Shown: in pieces, positions 45,099 to 55,220 of the stretch
Position numbering within the stretch: the stretch's first letter is position 1
Layout: every line of letters starts with the position of its first letter
NCBI RefSeq assembly: GCF_030253575.1
Contig: NC_080569.1
Location: forward strand, 11,663,001 to 11,727,000
From: Rhododendron vialii
Lineage: Eukaryota; Streptophyta; Magnoliopsida; Ericales; Ericaceae
Direction: 5' to 3'
Length of the DNA: 64,000 nucleotides
Made by a program: the position numbers and the translations under genes
The notes under the pieces: generated by a model
What the model was told of the DNA's origin: nothing
What the model saw: the letters and a program-made list of their open reading frames with translations, nothing else
Database searches by the model: none

Positions 45099-46325
45099 TA
45101 CACGGGAGTGAATGCGGAAGAAAATGGAAATTGCCAAGGGCCAACGTATGTTTACATGTTGTCCGTGGCTTACTACGTCCATACATCCCTTTCATTGGAC
45201 TCGTCTTGGGGCCGGGCTCGTGGCATGGAAATAGGACACCTGTAGTACCAAACTACCAATCACATAATTTTATTGGGACATAACTACCCTTTTATTTCAA
45301 ACTTCACAATATTGGAGGTACCAAGAAGTGCAGACAGTTGTGTGACCCATAATTGACCTTGACATACGAATAAGTCCTCTGAAATTCCATGTCCATATCA
45401 GCCGGGGGGGGGCGGTTGGGGGGGTTGTGTGTGGTTTGGTTGTTGAGTTATCTTCCACGTCCAACCGGCCAAAAGGGGTATCCTATGCACCGTGTATGCA
45501 TACGGACAAGTGAGAGAGGACTCAGAGGAGAGATAGAGGTATTTGACATGACAAGTGAATATGACACACACACACAGAAGATAAGGCTACAGTGCCCGTG
45601 AGATGCGCACGACGTACGTACCTATGAAGGTAGATGGAAAATTTATTGATGCTCTATGAGGATGGATGGAAAATTTATCGGGTGCCTTGGCATAGCCACG
45701 TAGTGCTTCAACATGCTAACACCCTTCATGATCATACATTTTTGTAAAGTCTTCATTAAGCTTCTGGAGGCGGCCACAACATTGTGCGGTGTTCAGAAGT
45801 GTTGGGGTGGTGCCCCAAACCCACCGAATAATCTAGCAGTCGGAAGCTAAACCACTGTGTTAGAAGTGATCCTAGCTATCAGCTCCATTAGGAATGGAGA
45901 CGGTTTAACTAACAAGATTAATTTATGTTAGCTTGCAATATACTAGTGTCATGCTTAATACACAAATTTGACCTAGTTAATAACTTGTGCGAAAACTTAC
46001 TCCTATTATTCACTACTTCTGGAGCTAGCAGTGATCCATCCAATAGGAAAGTAATAACCTTTTGATATTGCATTAAAATGACAGCGGTGTCATACTATCA
46101 GAACACAAAACAATGGAAGATGTGGAAAATTAAATAGTGTATGAATGGAATAAATGAGCGAATCAAATCAAAGTCATAAAAGAGGCATGGAATGGAATGA
46201 AGGAAGAGTCCAAGAGAAGAAAGAGCTAACGAGAGAGGAGCTTTCAGAAGATAAGAAACAAAGGAATACCAAACAAAGATTGTCTACACAAAACTCACTC
46301 ACTCACTCTCCCTCTCTCTCTCTCC
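45099..46325. other. Upstream region of the SMR gene, no other gene
   Basis: It holds a G-rich run (GGGGGGGGGGCGGTTGGGGGGG near 45,402-45,424) and a tandem GATGGAAAATTTAT word (about 45,632 and 45,667). A CT-rich leader (CTCACTCACTCACTCTCCC..., about 46,297-46,324) directly precedes the SMR ATG. No TATA box stands out. Confidence 0.5.
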
Positions 46326-46598
46326 ATGTCTACAGAAGTTGATGATCAAGAACCAAATCTGATTCAGCTAGCAAACCGCAACGAAGAGTGTCGAACACCA
46401 ACTTCTCAACACCACAGAATCCCGAAAACTCGAACATGCCCGCCGGCGCCAAGAAAACAAGGCCACCGTGTTTTTTCAGCCGAAAGGAAAATGCCTGAGC
46501 TCAACTTCTTTGAAAACACTAGACGTGAGGAGATAGAGTCGTTCTTTCAATCCCCCTTCGATTTCTCTGTCGTCGTCGTATCGAAATCGCGGAGTTAA
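46326..46598 (+). CDS. SIAMESE-RELATED (SMR)-type cyclin-dependent kinase inhibitor, 90 aa
   Basis: A 90-residue single-exon protein. Residues 22-45 read CRTPTSQHHRIPKTRTCPPAPRK, which fits the conserved C-x-TPTS...H-x-IP...CPPAPRK core of plant SIM/SMR proteins. Near the C-terminus, EEIESFFQS (about 69-77) matches the conserved E-I-D/E-x-F-F element. SIM/SMR proteins are nuclear inhibitors that bind CDK-cyclin complexes and push cells from mitosis into endoreduplication, often under stress or development signals. Length (most are 70-130 residues) and lack of introns agree. The ATG is the first in frame, right after a CT-rich leader. The gene is isolated among transposons. Which SMR subgroup it belongs to is not resolvable by eye. 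Confidence 0.82.
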   Translation: MSTEVDDQEPNLIQLANRNEECRTPTSQHHRIPKTRTCPPAPRKQGHRVFSAERKMPELNFFENTRREEIESFFQSPFDFSVVVVSKSRS

Positions 46599-47031
46599 AG
46601 AAAAGACTGCAGAACTTCGATCAGTAAGAGAATCCCTTCTAATTGGATCTCTAAAATGTTGAAAATATATAGTATAGTCATGTAAGACTGCGTACGTTCG
46701 ATCAGTTACTTTCATATCATGTACTCAATGCATGTCCTTTTTTTTCTCTTTAATTTTCATACATGCAATGACGTAAGACTAGAAGAACATCAAGGTATTC
46801 CATTTTTTTATTTTACTATAATTGGGAACATTTATTTATCGAAGTTGATTTTCTGTTGTAATTGCTTAATTATTACTACTAGCAAACATCGATCATCTGG
46901 CATCTCTTTCCTCTCTTTCTCATGTCCAGATGTATGTCCAACGTCCTAAACCTTTCTTCTATAATGTCAAGGCTATGTACTAATGTTAATCCCTCCCAAG
47001 ATTTCAAGTTCGGAACATCTCGGGTAATGTC
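46599..47031. other. SMR 3' flank, no gene
   Basis: AT-rich DNA; likely contains the SMR 3' UTR. Nothing else is recognised. Confidence 0.5.
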
Positions 47032-47262
47032 TGTTGGGAGACTTTTAATTAAAGAATGGGAGGCCGGTGAGTAGAATAAAGATTTTGTTTGATTAGGTTG
47101 AAAAATACTGTTGGGTATTAACTTTGTGTACAACTATATAGTATTTGTGTGTATGTTCACTGTGAGAGGGTGATTGTGAGATGTGTATGTGCTTTGTAAT
47201 TTTGCTTATGGTTAGCGAATTAACTCTATTTTCTCCTTCCATCAAGTGGTATCAGAGTGTAG
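47032..47262 (+). mobile_element. Remnant LTR end plus primer-binding site (copia-like)
   Basis: TGTTGGGAGACTTTTAATTA opens a ~215-bp stretch ending CTTCCATCA, followed two bases later by TGGTATCAGAGTG (about 47,249-47,261). The order LTR, AG, initiator-tRNA primer site is that of a copia or TRIM element. No matching second LTR or gag was found, so this is a truncated leftover. Confidence 0.5.
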
Positions 47263-47559
47263 GTGAGTGGTCCTGGCAAAAATTTCACTCCGTTGTATTG
47301 TTAAAAATTATGCTAATTGAAGTATGAGAAGTCCATGTGTTGATGCTTATGTTGGCTAAAGTCCACAGTGAGGTAGAAAAGACTCCAAGAGAGGGGGCAT
47401 AAATTCGCCCGGACACTAAAATTATCAAAGAACTATATCTTGTTACAGTAAGCACAACAATAATAGAGAATCTAAAGTTGTGATGACGAATTGTCTTGCA
47501 TTATTTGTATGTGTATATAGGGAAAGACTACAATATACATTTTTATTTGGGTCTGTATT
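47263..47559. other. Noncoding stretch, no gene
   Basis: AT-rich sequence, possibly eroded interior of the preceding LTR remnant. No open frame or motif. Confidence 0.4.
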
Positions 47560-47825
47560 ATATGCACAACCAAAATGTTATAAATCATACTGCTAAAGGT
47601 TACGATTTTAATATAAAAGTTATGAGACGCACCAAAATATTATGATTATAGCTAGTGAAAATGATAAAAATCCTAAACGTTATGAATTCTGTTGTTGAAA
47701 AGCTACGATTTTTTAGTATAAAAGTTATGAGGCGCACCAAAATGTTATGAATCGTAAAGATGTTATGAATTCTATTGCTACAAGATTACAAGTTCTAGAA
47801 AAAAAGTTACAAAACAAACTAAAAT
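47560..47825. repeat. Degenerate tandem repeat of ~120 bp
   Basis: The phrase ATAAAAGTTATGAGRCGCACCAAAATRTTATGA occurs twice (about 47,614 and 47,720). It is preceded each time by a TACGATTTT word and surrounded by many GTTATGAATT/GTTATAAAT variants. Around two and a half units remain. Confidence 0.7.
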
Positions 47826-49310
47826 ATTATAATGAATAAACCATACAATAAGTGTATATAGTATACACTTTTAAAGGATCTGTATTGTAAACTTTCTTGA
47901 AGGTGTATAATGCCCATATGTCCGTGAGTGTTTGCTGGGTGATTCTGTGGGAGTGATGAGAGAGAGGCAAGAGAAAAGAACAAACCTAGATTGGGTTTGG
48001 GATTGAGTGCATGCTTGTAAGTTTTGTTCATGCAGAGAATAATAGTTTGTGTCAAAGTGCCCCACAAGACCTTTTTTTTTTTTTTAATAATTTAAATCGT
48101 TCATCTTGTATGGTACGTAAGATAGTACATTCATAAAAAAAAAATCAGCTTGATTAGATACCGATGGGTATATCAAAACTTGAATTTTGGTTTACGGAAA
48201 GGACGGTTATAGATTTTGAAGTTAAACTATCCATAACTGTCTATTTTCTAAACCGAACTTTGATTTTTAATATATCTATTGATATCCGATCAATCTCATT
48301 TTTTGCGTGAATATACCATTCTGCGGGCTCTACAAAATGGACGGTTCAAATTATAATAAAAAATGCTTGGTGGGACCCGTAACGGGTGGTGGTGGAAAAC
48401 CACATGTGGAAAGATTTTTAAGTCTTTCACAATTTCCTGATGTATGATATGAAAGAAAGAATGCATTTGAGAAGCGTTTCATCATGAGTGCTCCGATCCT
48501 TCTGCAATTGGCTATGGGTTAGCCGCCAAATTTCTGTAAAAATACAATGGCCCAAGCAGTAAGGGCCTGTCATGTGGTAAGAGTATGCATGTCTAGTGAC
48601 ATTGCTCCAGAGCCCCTCACCAATATATATACAGGACAACCGGGCACACATAATAGGTGTGCAAATCGCGGTATCGAAAAGACAAAAAAGGTGCGGATCA
48701 AAAAAAAAAAAAAAAAAAAGACAAAAAGGAATATATATATATATATATCTTAAATTGAGACTGATCGATCAAATAACAATAAAATCTGGGATGTAAAAGT
48801 AGAAAAGAGGGGAGAAGAAATTTGGGGTTGCAACTTTTATATGTAGTTAAAGGAGTAATTTGGGGGGGAAAAAGTGTGGGCCAACTTCAAAACTGACCTA
48901 AAAAAGCGTTCCTACTTCCCTTTATAATTGTACTCCCCTAGAGTTTAAGCATTTTTTATCCCAAATAAATTGAATCTGTTTTTTTTTTTTCAAAAAATTA
49001 TAATTAAGAATTCATCGACATTCAGTAACTAGAGGTTAAAAAAAAGATTAAATTTTTTTCAACAAAGACATTATTTTGAAGTTCTCATTTTGGAGATCGA
49101 ACAATCATTTTGGAATGAGAGAGTATATATGTGTGGGTGTGGATTTCACACATTTTGCAATGGGCACCTTTATTTATTTATTTTGATCAGAATGGGCAAC
49201 TTTATTTAGTAACCCTTTTACGCAAAATAAAAATAAAAAATGCTATGTCTATCCCAAGATGGATACCATTTGGATGTTTTTTTGTTGTCCCAAGTTCTTT
49301 GCCCATTTCA
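47826..49310. other. Intergenic region with a fold-back remnant
   Basis: About 48,145-48,305 is an imperfect inverted repeat (TGATTAGATACCGATGGGTAT / ATTGATATCCGATCAATC; GGTTTACGGAAAGGACGGTTA / AACTGTCTATTTTCTAAACC), probably an eroded MITE. An A run (about 48,700-48,719) and a TA microsatellite (about 48,731-48,748) follow. No gene is recognised. Confidence 0.5.
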
Positions 49311-50306
49311 GGGGATTCGGATCATCCTCTGTGAATTAAGATTGTCCCTATGAGGATCTTGTGAGATTTTTGTTGTGAAGTTGACAACACATCAAAAGAG
49401 GAGATCTAATGATTCACAACAACACTCCTTATTTTTTTAACAAAACTACGCCGTTTTAGGGGACAAGAAACTAACAGACTCCAAACAATGTTCTTTTTCT
49501 TCTTCTTCTTTTCCTTCTTCTTTTCCGTTAGTTTGGATTCTCCACAGTGAATTGGCTAAGTGAGTTGAAACTTCACTTTATCAAACTTAGGGCCCGTTTG
49601 GATGCAGAAAAAGAATTGTGGGGTATTAGTTAAGAAAGATGATAAGATAGTAGGGGGTATTAGTTAAGAAAGGTGAGCCCACACTGATGTGACTTTTATG
49701 GAGGAGAGATTAAATAGTAGTTGGTTTGGATGATGTATTAGAGAATGGGGATTAAATAGTACTTGATTTGGATATGGGATAAATAGGGGGTATAATGAAG
49801 GGTGGATTATGTAAAAAGCTGTCAAATAACCCTTTTGCCCTTGTGCAGTGTTAAGTTAGATTAAAATATATAATGACTTGGCCTCCAACTTTGATTAATT
49901 TTGTTCACAAATAATCAATAATAATTTAGTTAACTAATATATTAATTAATTATATTACTGAATAGATTAAAAATTCGTCCTAGCTAATTAGTGCTTTATT
50001 ATGTTTTTGTTAAGTTTTTTTTTTAATTATGAAATGTAAAAATGTTAAGTTTAGTTTTTAGTTTATTTTATACCATATTTTCTTTATTGAATGGTGAGTA
50101 TCCAATTGTTTTGAATGGTTAGTAAATTTAATAAGTATAAAAAAATTAAAATTCTTTCTTTTTTTTAAAGTGTTTTTTTATTTATAATTTTGCATTTTTT
50201 TTAAGTGTGGATTGATAGGATTGTATGGAACACATAGGGACACATGGGTACACATGCACGTAATAAATTTCCTTAGTTGTTTTTACCCCTTTTTCTTGTT
50301 CTTGCC

Positions 50307-50309
<3 letters not shown>

Positions 50310-50369
<60 letters not shown>

Positions 50370-50397
50370 AGAAGAAGAAGAAGAAGAAGAAGAAGAA
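50310..50397. repeat. (GA)n then (GAA)n microsatellite
   Basis: About 28 GA units are followed directly by about 11 AGA/GAA units. Long ORFs through this block (poly-Arg or poly-Ser) are artefacts. A TG/TA/CA compound run follows at about 50,447-50,512. Confidence 0.95.
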
Positions 50398-50784
50398 ACC
50401 CAGTTCCCGATTGTCGCCGACTCCTCGCCGTCGTCGTGCCCCCCTTGTGTGTGTGTGTGTATGTATGTGTGTGTTATATATATATATACACATACACACA
50501 CACACACACACAGGTTTGCTCGTGCCTGAAGGCACGACTCAATGCGTTTTGAACATAACTAAAATAAATTATGAAACTATGACCACCCTCTCCAACATAA
50601 CTAATTTTTACATGAAGATTTTTTTTCTGAAATTAGGTTCAAATAAAGTTCTTCCAATGCATGCCCATGCCCGAAGGCATGTATCGAACAATCAGCACAT
50701 GCAAATCAACACTGTAACACCGAGGGGTCGTTCAAAATTTCAAAACAGCACACACAGAGTACATGGAACGTTTGGTCTTCTCTT

Positions 50785-50859
50785 ATTTAATTTAATTTAA
50801 TTTAATTTATTTTATTTTTAATTTAATTTAATTTAATTTATTATTATTATTATTATTAT

Positions 50860-50861
<2 letters not shown>
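50785..50861. repeat. (TTTAA)n and (TTA)n microsatellite
   Basis: Tandem TTTAA units interrupted once by TTTTATTTTTAA, then TTA units, ending at the poly-G tract. Confidence 0.92.

Positions 50862-50892
<31 letters not shown>
50862..50892. repeat. Homopolymer of 31 G
   Basis: Thirty-one consecutive G residues immediately after the TTA run. The exact length may be affected by sequencing. Confidence 0.85.
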
Positions 50893-50893
<1 letters not shown>

Positions 50894-51085
50894 TCACAGA
50901 GGACTCCAATGTAAATAAATTTGAAATTAAAATAAAATTGCAAAATCAAATCTTGACCCAAAGGTAGACAATCCGATGACAGATTGGACAATGGGGGGAG
51001 CTTTGCAATTGAAATAGCCATTTAAACTAAGACAAAAAATGGAGTCAATCTGGTTTCGAATCGACTACGATTGAGAATGTGTATT

Positions 51086-51089
<4 letters not shown>

Positions 51090-51147
<58 letters not shown>
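51090..51147. repeat. (GA)n microsatellite
   Basis: About 29 GA units; a second, shorter run lies at about 51,205-51,222. Confidence 0.95.
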
Positions 51148-51152
<5 letters not shown>

Positions 51153-51169
51153 AATTTTGAACTTAGAGA

Positions 51170-51397
51170 TCTGATTAGTGGCAATTGTGCAATTAACACT
51201 GTTTGAGAGAGAGAGAGAGAGAGCCTTAGAATTTATGGGGCAAATCAATGGTTAGGATTTATAGAGAGATAGGATTTGAAAAGTGAGCTAGCTCATTAGT
51301 GGCGATTGTGCAATTAATATTGTTTGAGAGGGAGGGCCGTAGGATTTATGGAGCAAATTAATGGTTAGGATTTATAGATAAATAAGATTCAAAAATC
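51170..51397. repeat. Tandem duplication of ~120 bp next to the GA run
   Basis: Both units read TAGTGGCRATTGTGCAATTA, then ...TTGTTTGAGAG..., then GGTTAGGATTTATAGA. The first (from about 51,177) holds a GA expansion that the second (from about 51,297) lacks. Confidence 0.8.
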
Positions 51398-51711
51398 TTT
51401 CTCCCTTATTATGTAGATTCATTTTTTCGGATCTATGAGTGTGCATGTGGGTGATGGGAGAAGGGGGATAAAGAGGGGTGTTCTCGTCAATTTTTGAGGG
51501 GGATTATGTGGTATAAGATATGGACATCTCAAACCCTAGTCATCGGCAACACCCCCAATACCCTCTTCTCCCGTGTTAGGGAAGAACGGAAGAAAATAAT
51601 CCCAGACTCAAACGGCTTCCCAAACCGAGGATTAAGTTGTGGGACCAGATTTCATTGGGGGTGTTACTTATCCCCCTTCAGAACGCATCCAAACGGGTTT
51701 GGGGCCCTAAA

Positions 51712-52158
51712 GGTTTAGTTTTGATTAAAAACTCAAAATCTAGTTTGCATAAATAAATGAATTGGCTAATTTTTTTTCTTTAATCAAGTTTCATATAAAA
51801 TATTTGTGGATTATTTGATCGTCTCGACGAGAGATAAAAATGTAAAGAATCATGATGGAACTCAAGTTTTTTTGAATAAAGACGGAAAAACTCAAAAAAT
51901 TTGTCTTTTTTTTTGAATGAGGACAATTATAAATCAAAAGGACAATTTTTTTTGGAAGTTTTCCATCTTTATTTTAAAAAAATTGAGTTTCCATCATGAT
52001 TCTTTACATTTTTTTTTTATCCCCTGTCGGGACGATCAAATAATCCATATACATTTTACATGAAACTAACCAATGCGAAAAAAATAAAAAATAAAAAAAA
52101 TTAGCCAATTCACTTATTTATCCAAACTAGATCTTGATTTTTTGATCCAAACTAGACC
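51712..52158. mobile_element. Fold-back MITE, ~447 bp, arms of ~215 bp
   Basis: The left half (GGTTTAGTTTTGATTAAAAA, TGAATTGGCTAATTTTTTT, GATCGTCTCGACGAGAGATA, AATCATGATGGAACTCAA) is inverted in the right half (TTGAGTTTCCATCATGATT, TATCCCCTGTCGGGACGATC, ATTAGCCAATTCAC, ATCCAAACTAGACC). The hinge is near 51,940. It carries no coding capacity. Confidence 0.9.
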
Positions 52159-52471
52159 TTAAGTTTTTTTTTTTTTTTTGTTGATATTTGACCTTAGGTT
52201 TGGTAAAGTGAAGTTTCAATTCACTGTGTTATCCAAACTATCGGAACAGGATTGACCCAAAAAAAAAAAAATACTAAACGGAAAAGAAGAATGTCATTTG
52301 GGGTCCTTTGGTTTCTTGTACCCTAAAACGGCATAGTCTTGTTAAAAAAAAATAATGAGTGTTGTTAACCATTGGTCCATTAGATCTCCTCTTATGGTGT
52401 GTTGTCAACTTCACAACAAAAGTCTCATAAAATCCTCACAGGGACAATTCTTACAGAGGATCCGAATCCCC

Positions 52472-54245
52472 TTCTCTCACCCTCACCTTAAAGGCGGAGC
52501 CAATTAAGGTCCAGCGGTCATGTGTGACCCCTGAATTTTATCACCTGTTTTTTTTACACGTATTCAAAAGAATTATGAAGAATTGGTAGTTTTGGATATT
52601 AGGTTTATTATTTATTGTGTTATCAGGGATTTTCAACTAAATTAATGGATCCATTCAAGAAAAGAATTAAATGCTTATTTTATCGAGGCAAATATCAAAT
52701 TGCTATTTTTTGTAGCATATTTGAATCTATCCAACTCATTTTTTAATTTTTTGAAGAAAAATATTAAATTTTTATGCTCAATATTTTTTTCGTTATGTTT
52801 TATTGTGAATTTTTTTAATTTGTTGGGAAAGGGTACCCCTCTAAACGGGATTTCCGGCTCCGCGGCCTCACGTGTCCTCTCTCCCTCTATGCGATTTCTC
52901 TCTCCCTCTCTGTGCCGAAATCCCTTTCTCTCTACCATATTTTCCGCTGAACACCACCACACCCTCTGGCTACCTGTCATGCACCATCCCATCAGGCCAT
53001 CACCCTCCTCCCCACGCAACCCAGCCGGCCACCTCCCTCTCTCTCTCCTCCACGGCAGCCCTCTCTCTCTTTCTTCCACCATTTTTTCCGCCGAACACCA
53101 CCACCTCCTCCATCATCACTCTGCCACCACCTCACGCCATCACCACCCATCCCATCACCTTATCTCCTGCCACTCTTATCCTCTGAAACTTGCAGCTGGC
53201 ACCCCCTCCATTATCACCTCCACCCAACCGAACCACCACCTCCATTACTCCCTCACGGCACCCCTCCTCTCTCCTCACTTTCCCCTATAAATATCACCCC
53301 ATCTCCTCTAAAATTTCACACACAAACACCTCACACCACCACTGGAAATCAGTAAAGAAACATGGAGAGAGAGAACTCGGAAGTTTCGGCCATGGAGGCC
53401 TAGAGAGAGAAACAAAGTGGGTTTACTACCTACACCTTCCCATACTTCAAATTCAAGTTTTCAATCAACCACCACACCACCAGGCATCCCTAAACTACCT
53501 TCCATTCACTCCGAAGGAGCCCCGAAGCCCCCGTTCCGGTCGTCTTCTCCGTTTGCCGAAAACCCACCGAAACCAATTACCACATTTTCCAGCCAAAATT
53601 GAGGTAGATTAATCACCCTCCTACTTCTCACTAAGTTAATTAATGTTCTAATAGTTAAAATTGAAAAGAAACGAGTTCGGAATCGATCGGGTCAGGAACC
53701 AAATTTTCGGTAAAATGACATGATAATTAATATTCGCTACACTGTTCATAACCGTTGGTTTTTAAACTTTTATTGTTAAAAAATTACAGTTTACCCCCTA
53801 ACCTTCTTTAATGAAATGTTTCAGCCCCAAATCAATAAAGGTGAAGTTGTTTCTATTACAAATAAGCCCCTAGATTTACTAAAGTTCATATTTTATCCAA
53901 TTACCATAATTAACTTTTATTTTTGACAACTCCGATAATTACAGTAATAGATATAAAATAATTTATAGTAATTACTCTTTTTACTCATAAATATTATCTT
54001 CTTTGGTTTTTAAGGAGAGAGATTAAAATTTCGATAGTTTGAAAGTCAAAAGTAGAGACGTCGCCCTTATGCCGCCTCTTCTTAGCTCGTTTCCCCTAGA
54101 AGTAAGGTAGAAATCTTCTATTTCCTCACATAAATATAATGTTGATGTGCTATATGTTTGAATATTGAAATTAGAATTTTTATAATACCGTATGATAATA
54201 AAGTTATTATATTAAATTGAGAATTCAAATGTGATTGTCGTTACT
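52472..54245. other. Noncoding region resembling a long gypsy LTR
   Basis: About 52,830-53,600 is rich in CCACCACC/CTCTCTC. It includes a promoter-like CCCCTATAAATATCACCCC (about 53,283-53,301), then a short CACACAAACACC leader and GAGAGAGAG words. This is the look of the promoter part of long Ty3/gypsy LTRs rather than a gene. Long His/Pro-rich frames here (52,700-53,612) overlap in several phases and are low-complexity. LTR boundaries are not visible. Confidence 0.45.
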
Positions 54246-54254
54246 ATTGTTAAA
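54246..54254. repeat. 9-bp target duplication ATTGTTAAA (second copy 54,646-54,654)
   Basis: Perfect nonamer on both sides of the MITE at 54,255-54,645. Confidence 0.92.
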
Positions 54255-54645
54255 CAGTAAGTCTATGGGTATAGAAAAAAAGTACAGATTTTGTCCATAG
54301 ATTTTTCATGGGGCCCACTACAGGTCTTACACAAATGATTCGAGCCGATCATTAAATGTAAAACATTTTTTCAAGAGCCCTCGCAAAAATTCAGCTCAAT
54401 CCAATACTCATAAGTGTTCGATCCAATCATATAATTTTTTCATATTCTGAAATCTAAATGAAAAATTAGATGATTAGATTGAACATCTATAAGTATCGGA
54501 TTGAGCTGAATTTTTGCAGGAGCCCTTAAAAAAATATTTAACATTTAATGATCGGCTCGGATCATTTGTGTGAGACCCGTAGTGGGCCCCACAAAAAATC
54601 TATGTACAAAATCTGTACCTTTTTTCTGTACCCATAGATTTACTG
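54255..54645. mobile_element. MULE-type fold-back MITE, 391 bp
   Basis: Ends CAGTAAGTCTATGGGTA and its complement TACCCATAGATTTACTG continue inward as nearly complete inverted arms (GGGGCCCACTAC / GTAGTGGGCCCC; AATTCAGCTCAATCC / GGATTGAGCTGAATT). With the perfect 9-bp duplication this identifies a Mutator-like non-autonomous element. Confidence 0.95.
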
Positions 54646-54859
54646 ATTGTTAAATGATCACCTGATTTGTATCGTAGTTCTTGTTTTATGAAGTCATGTT
54701 ATAATTTTTAAATGCTGTTTTGAATGAAAAATATTGAAATTCATGATAATGACAAGCTTTAAAAAAATAATGAGAATGCAAGGAGATGATATATGTTTAT
54801 GAGACACGAGAAATGAAATATAAAAAAAGTTTGATAATTGTGTCAGCATAAGAGCCCGA

Positions 54860-55220
54860 TGGAATCTGAAAGAATGGTTAGCGGAATCATGGTTCGGATG
54901 TGCGACTGCACGTGTCTAAACTTGGGAACCCGTTATGTCTTGGAAGATCGATGGAGCAACGAAACCAGTATGTTTTGTGTGTGTGAACTTGGGAACTCGG
55001 TATGTCCTGAAAGATGGAGCAGTGGAACCAGTGTTCAATTATTAAAGCTTGCAATTGGTAAACCATCATTCTGAAAGAGAGAGCAAATGGAACTAGTGCT
55101 TGGACGTTAAAGCTTGATCAACCGTATATATTCTGAAAGAGGAAGCAGTGGTTTGGGTGACAAAATCTGAACTTCGCTTGGCGGCCGGTAGGTTTTGAAA
55201 GATGAACAGCGGACCAGTGC
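54860..55220. repeat. Degenerate ~62-75 bp tandem repeat, six units
   Basis: The core CTGAAAGAnGGAGCAGTGGAACCAGTG recurs at about 54,865, 54,941, 55,007, 55,071, 55,133 and 55,194. Spacing shrinks from about 75 to 61 bp. Units are 60-80% alike by eye. The overlapping open frame at 54,838 is a by-product. Confidence 0.8.

Larger units (their letters stand above)
49589..51710. mobile_element. Inner TIR element with GGGCCCGTTTGGATGC ends
   Basis: The left end TTAGGGCCCGTTTGGATGC and the right end GCATCCAAACGGGTTTGGGGCCCTAA are inverted; the right end has a small extra GGTTTGG. The ends resemble plant hAT or PIF/Harbinger MITEs. The ~2.1-kb interior is noncoding and dominated by simple repeats. 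Confidence 0.65.
49311..52471. mobile_element. Composite transposon block with ~280-bp terminal inverted arms
   Basis: The left arm (49,311-49,588) and right arm (52,193-52,471) are inverted copies: GGGGATTCGGATC...GATCCGAATCCCC at the tips, then GTTGACAACACA, GAGGAGATCTAATG, GCCGTTTTAGGG and TTGAAACTTCACTTTA. Between them lie a second TIR element (49,589-51,710), a third fold-back (51,712-52,158) and several microsatellites. No transposase frame is seen. The element at 40,579 shares the arm sequence. I read this as one long-TIR element that later received other insertions; alternatively two MITEs of the same family inserted in opposite directions. Confidence 0.75.

Noticed and set aside
50182..50552. 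Overlapping open frames rich in Arg, Ser-Leu or Thr-His
   Set aside because: They are translations of GA, GAA and TG/CA microsatellites on both strands and have no non-repetitive core.
49311..52471. Autonomous DNA transposon with transposase
   Set aside because: No DDE or hAT-dimerisation motif in any frame; the interior is noncoding repeats.
52700..53612. His/Pro/Ser-rich open frames up to 196 residues
   Set aside because: CCACC and CTC-rich low-complexity DNA gives long open frames in several phases at once; no conserved motif, and the region looks like an LTR promoter.
54838..55074. Cys-rich 78-residue ORF
   Set aside because: Its repeated pattern follows the degenerate ~65-bp DNA units; a chance open frame.
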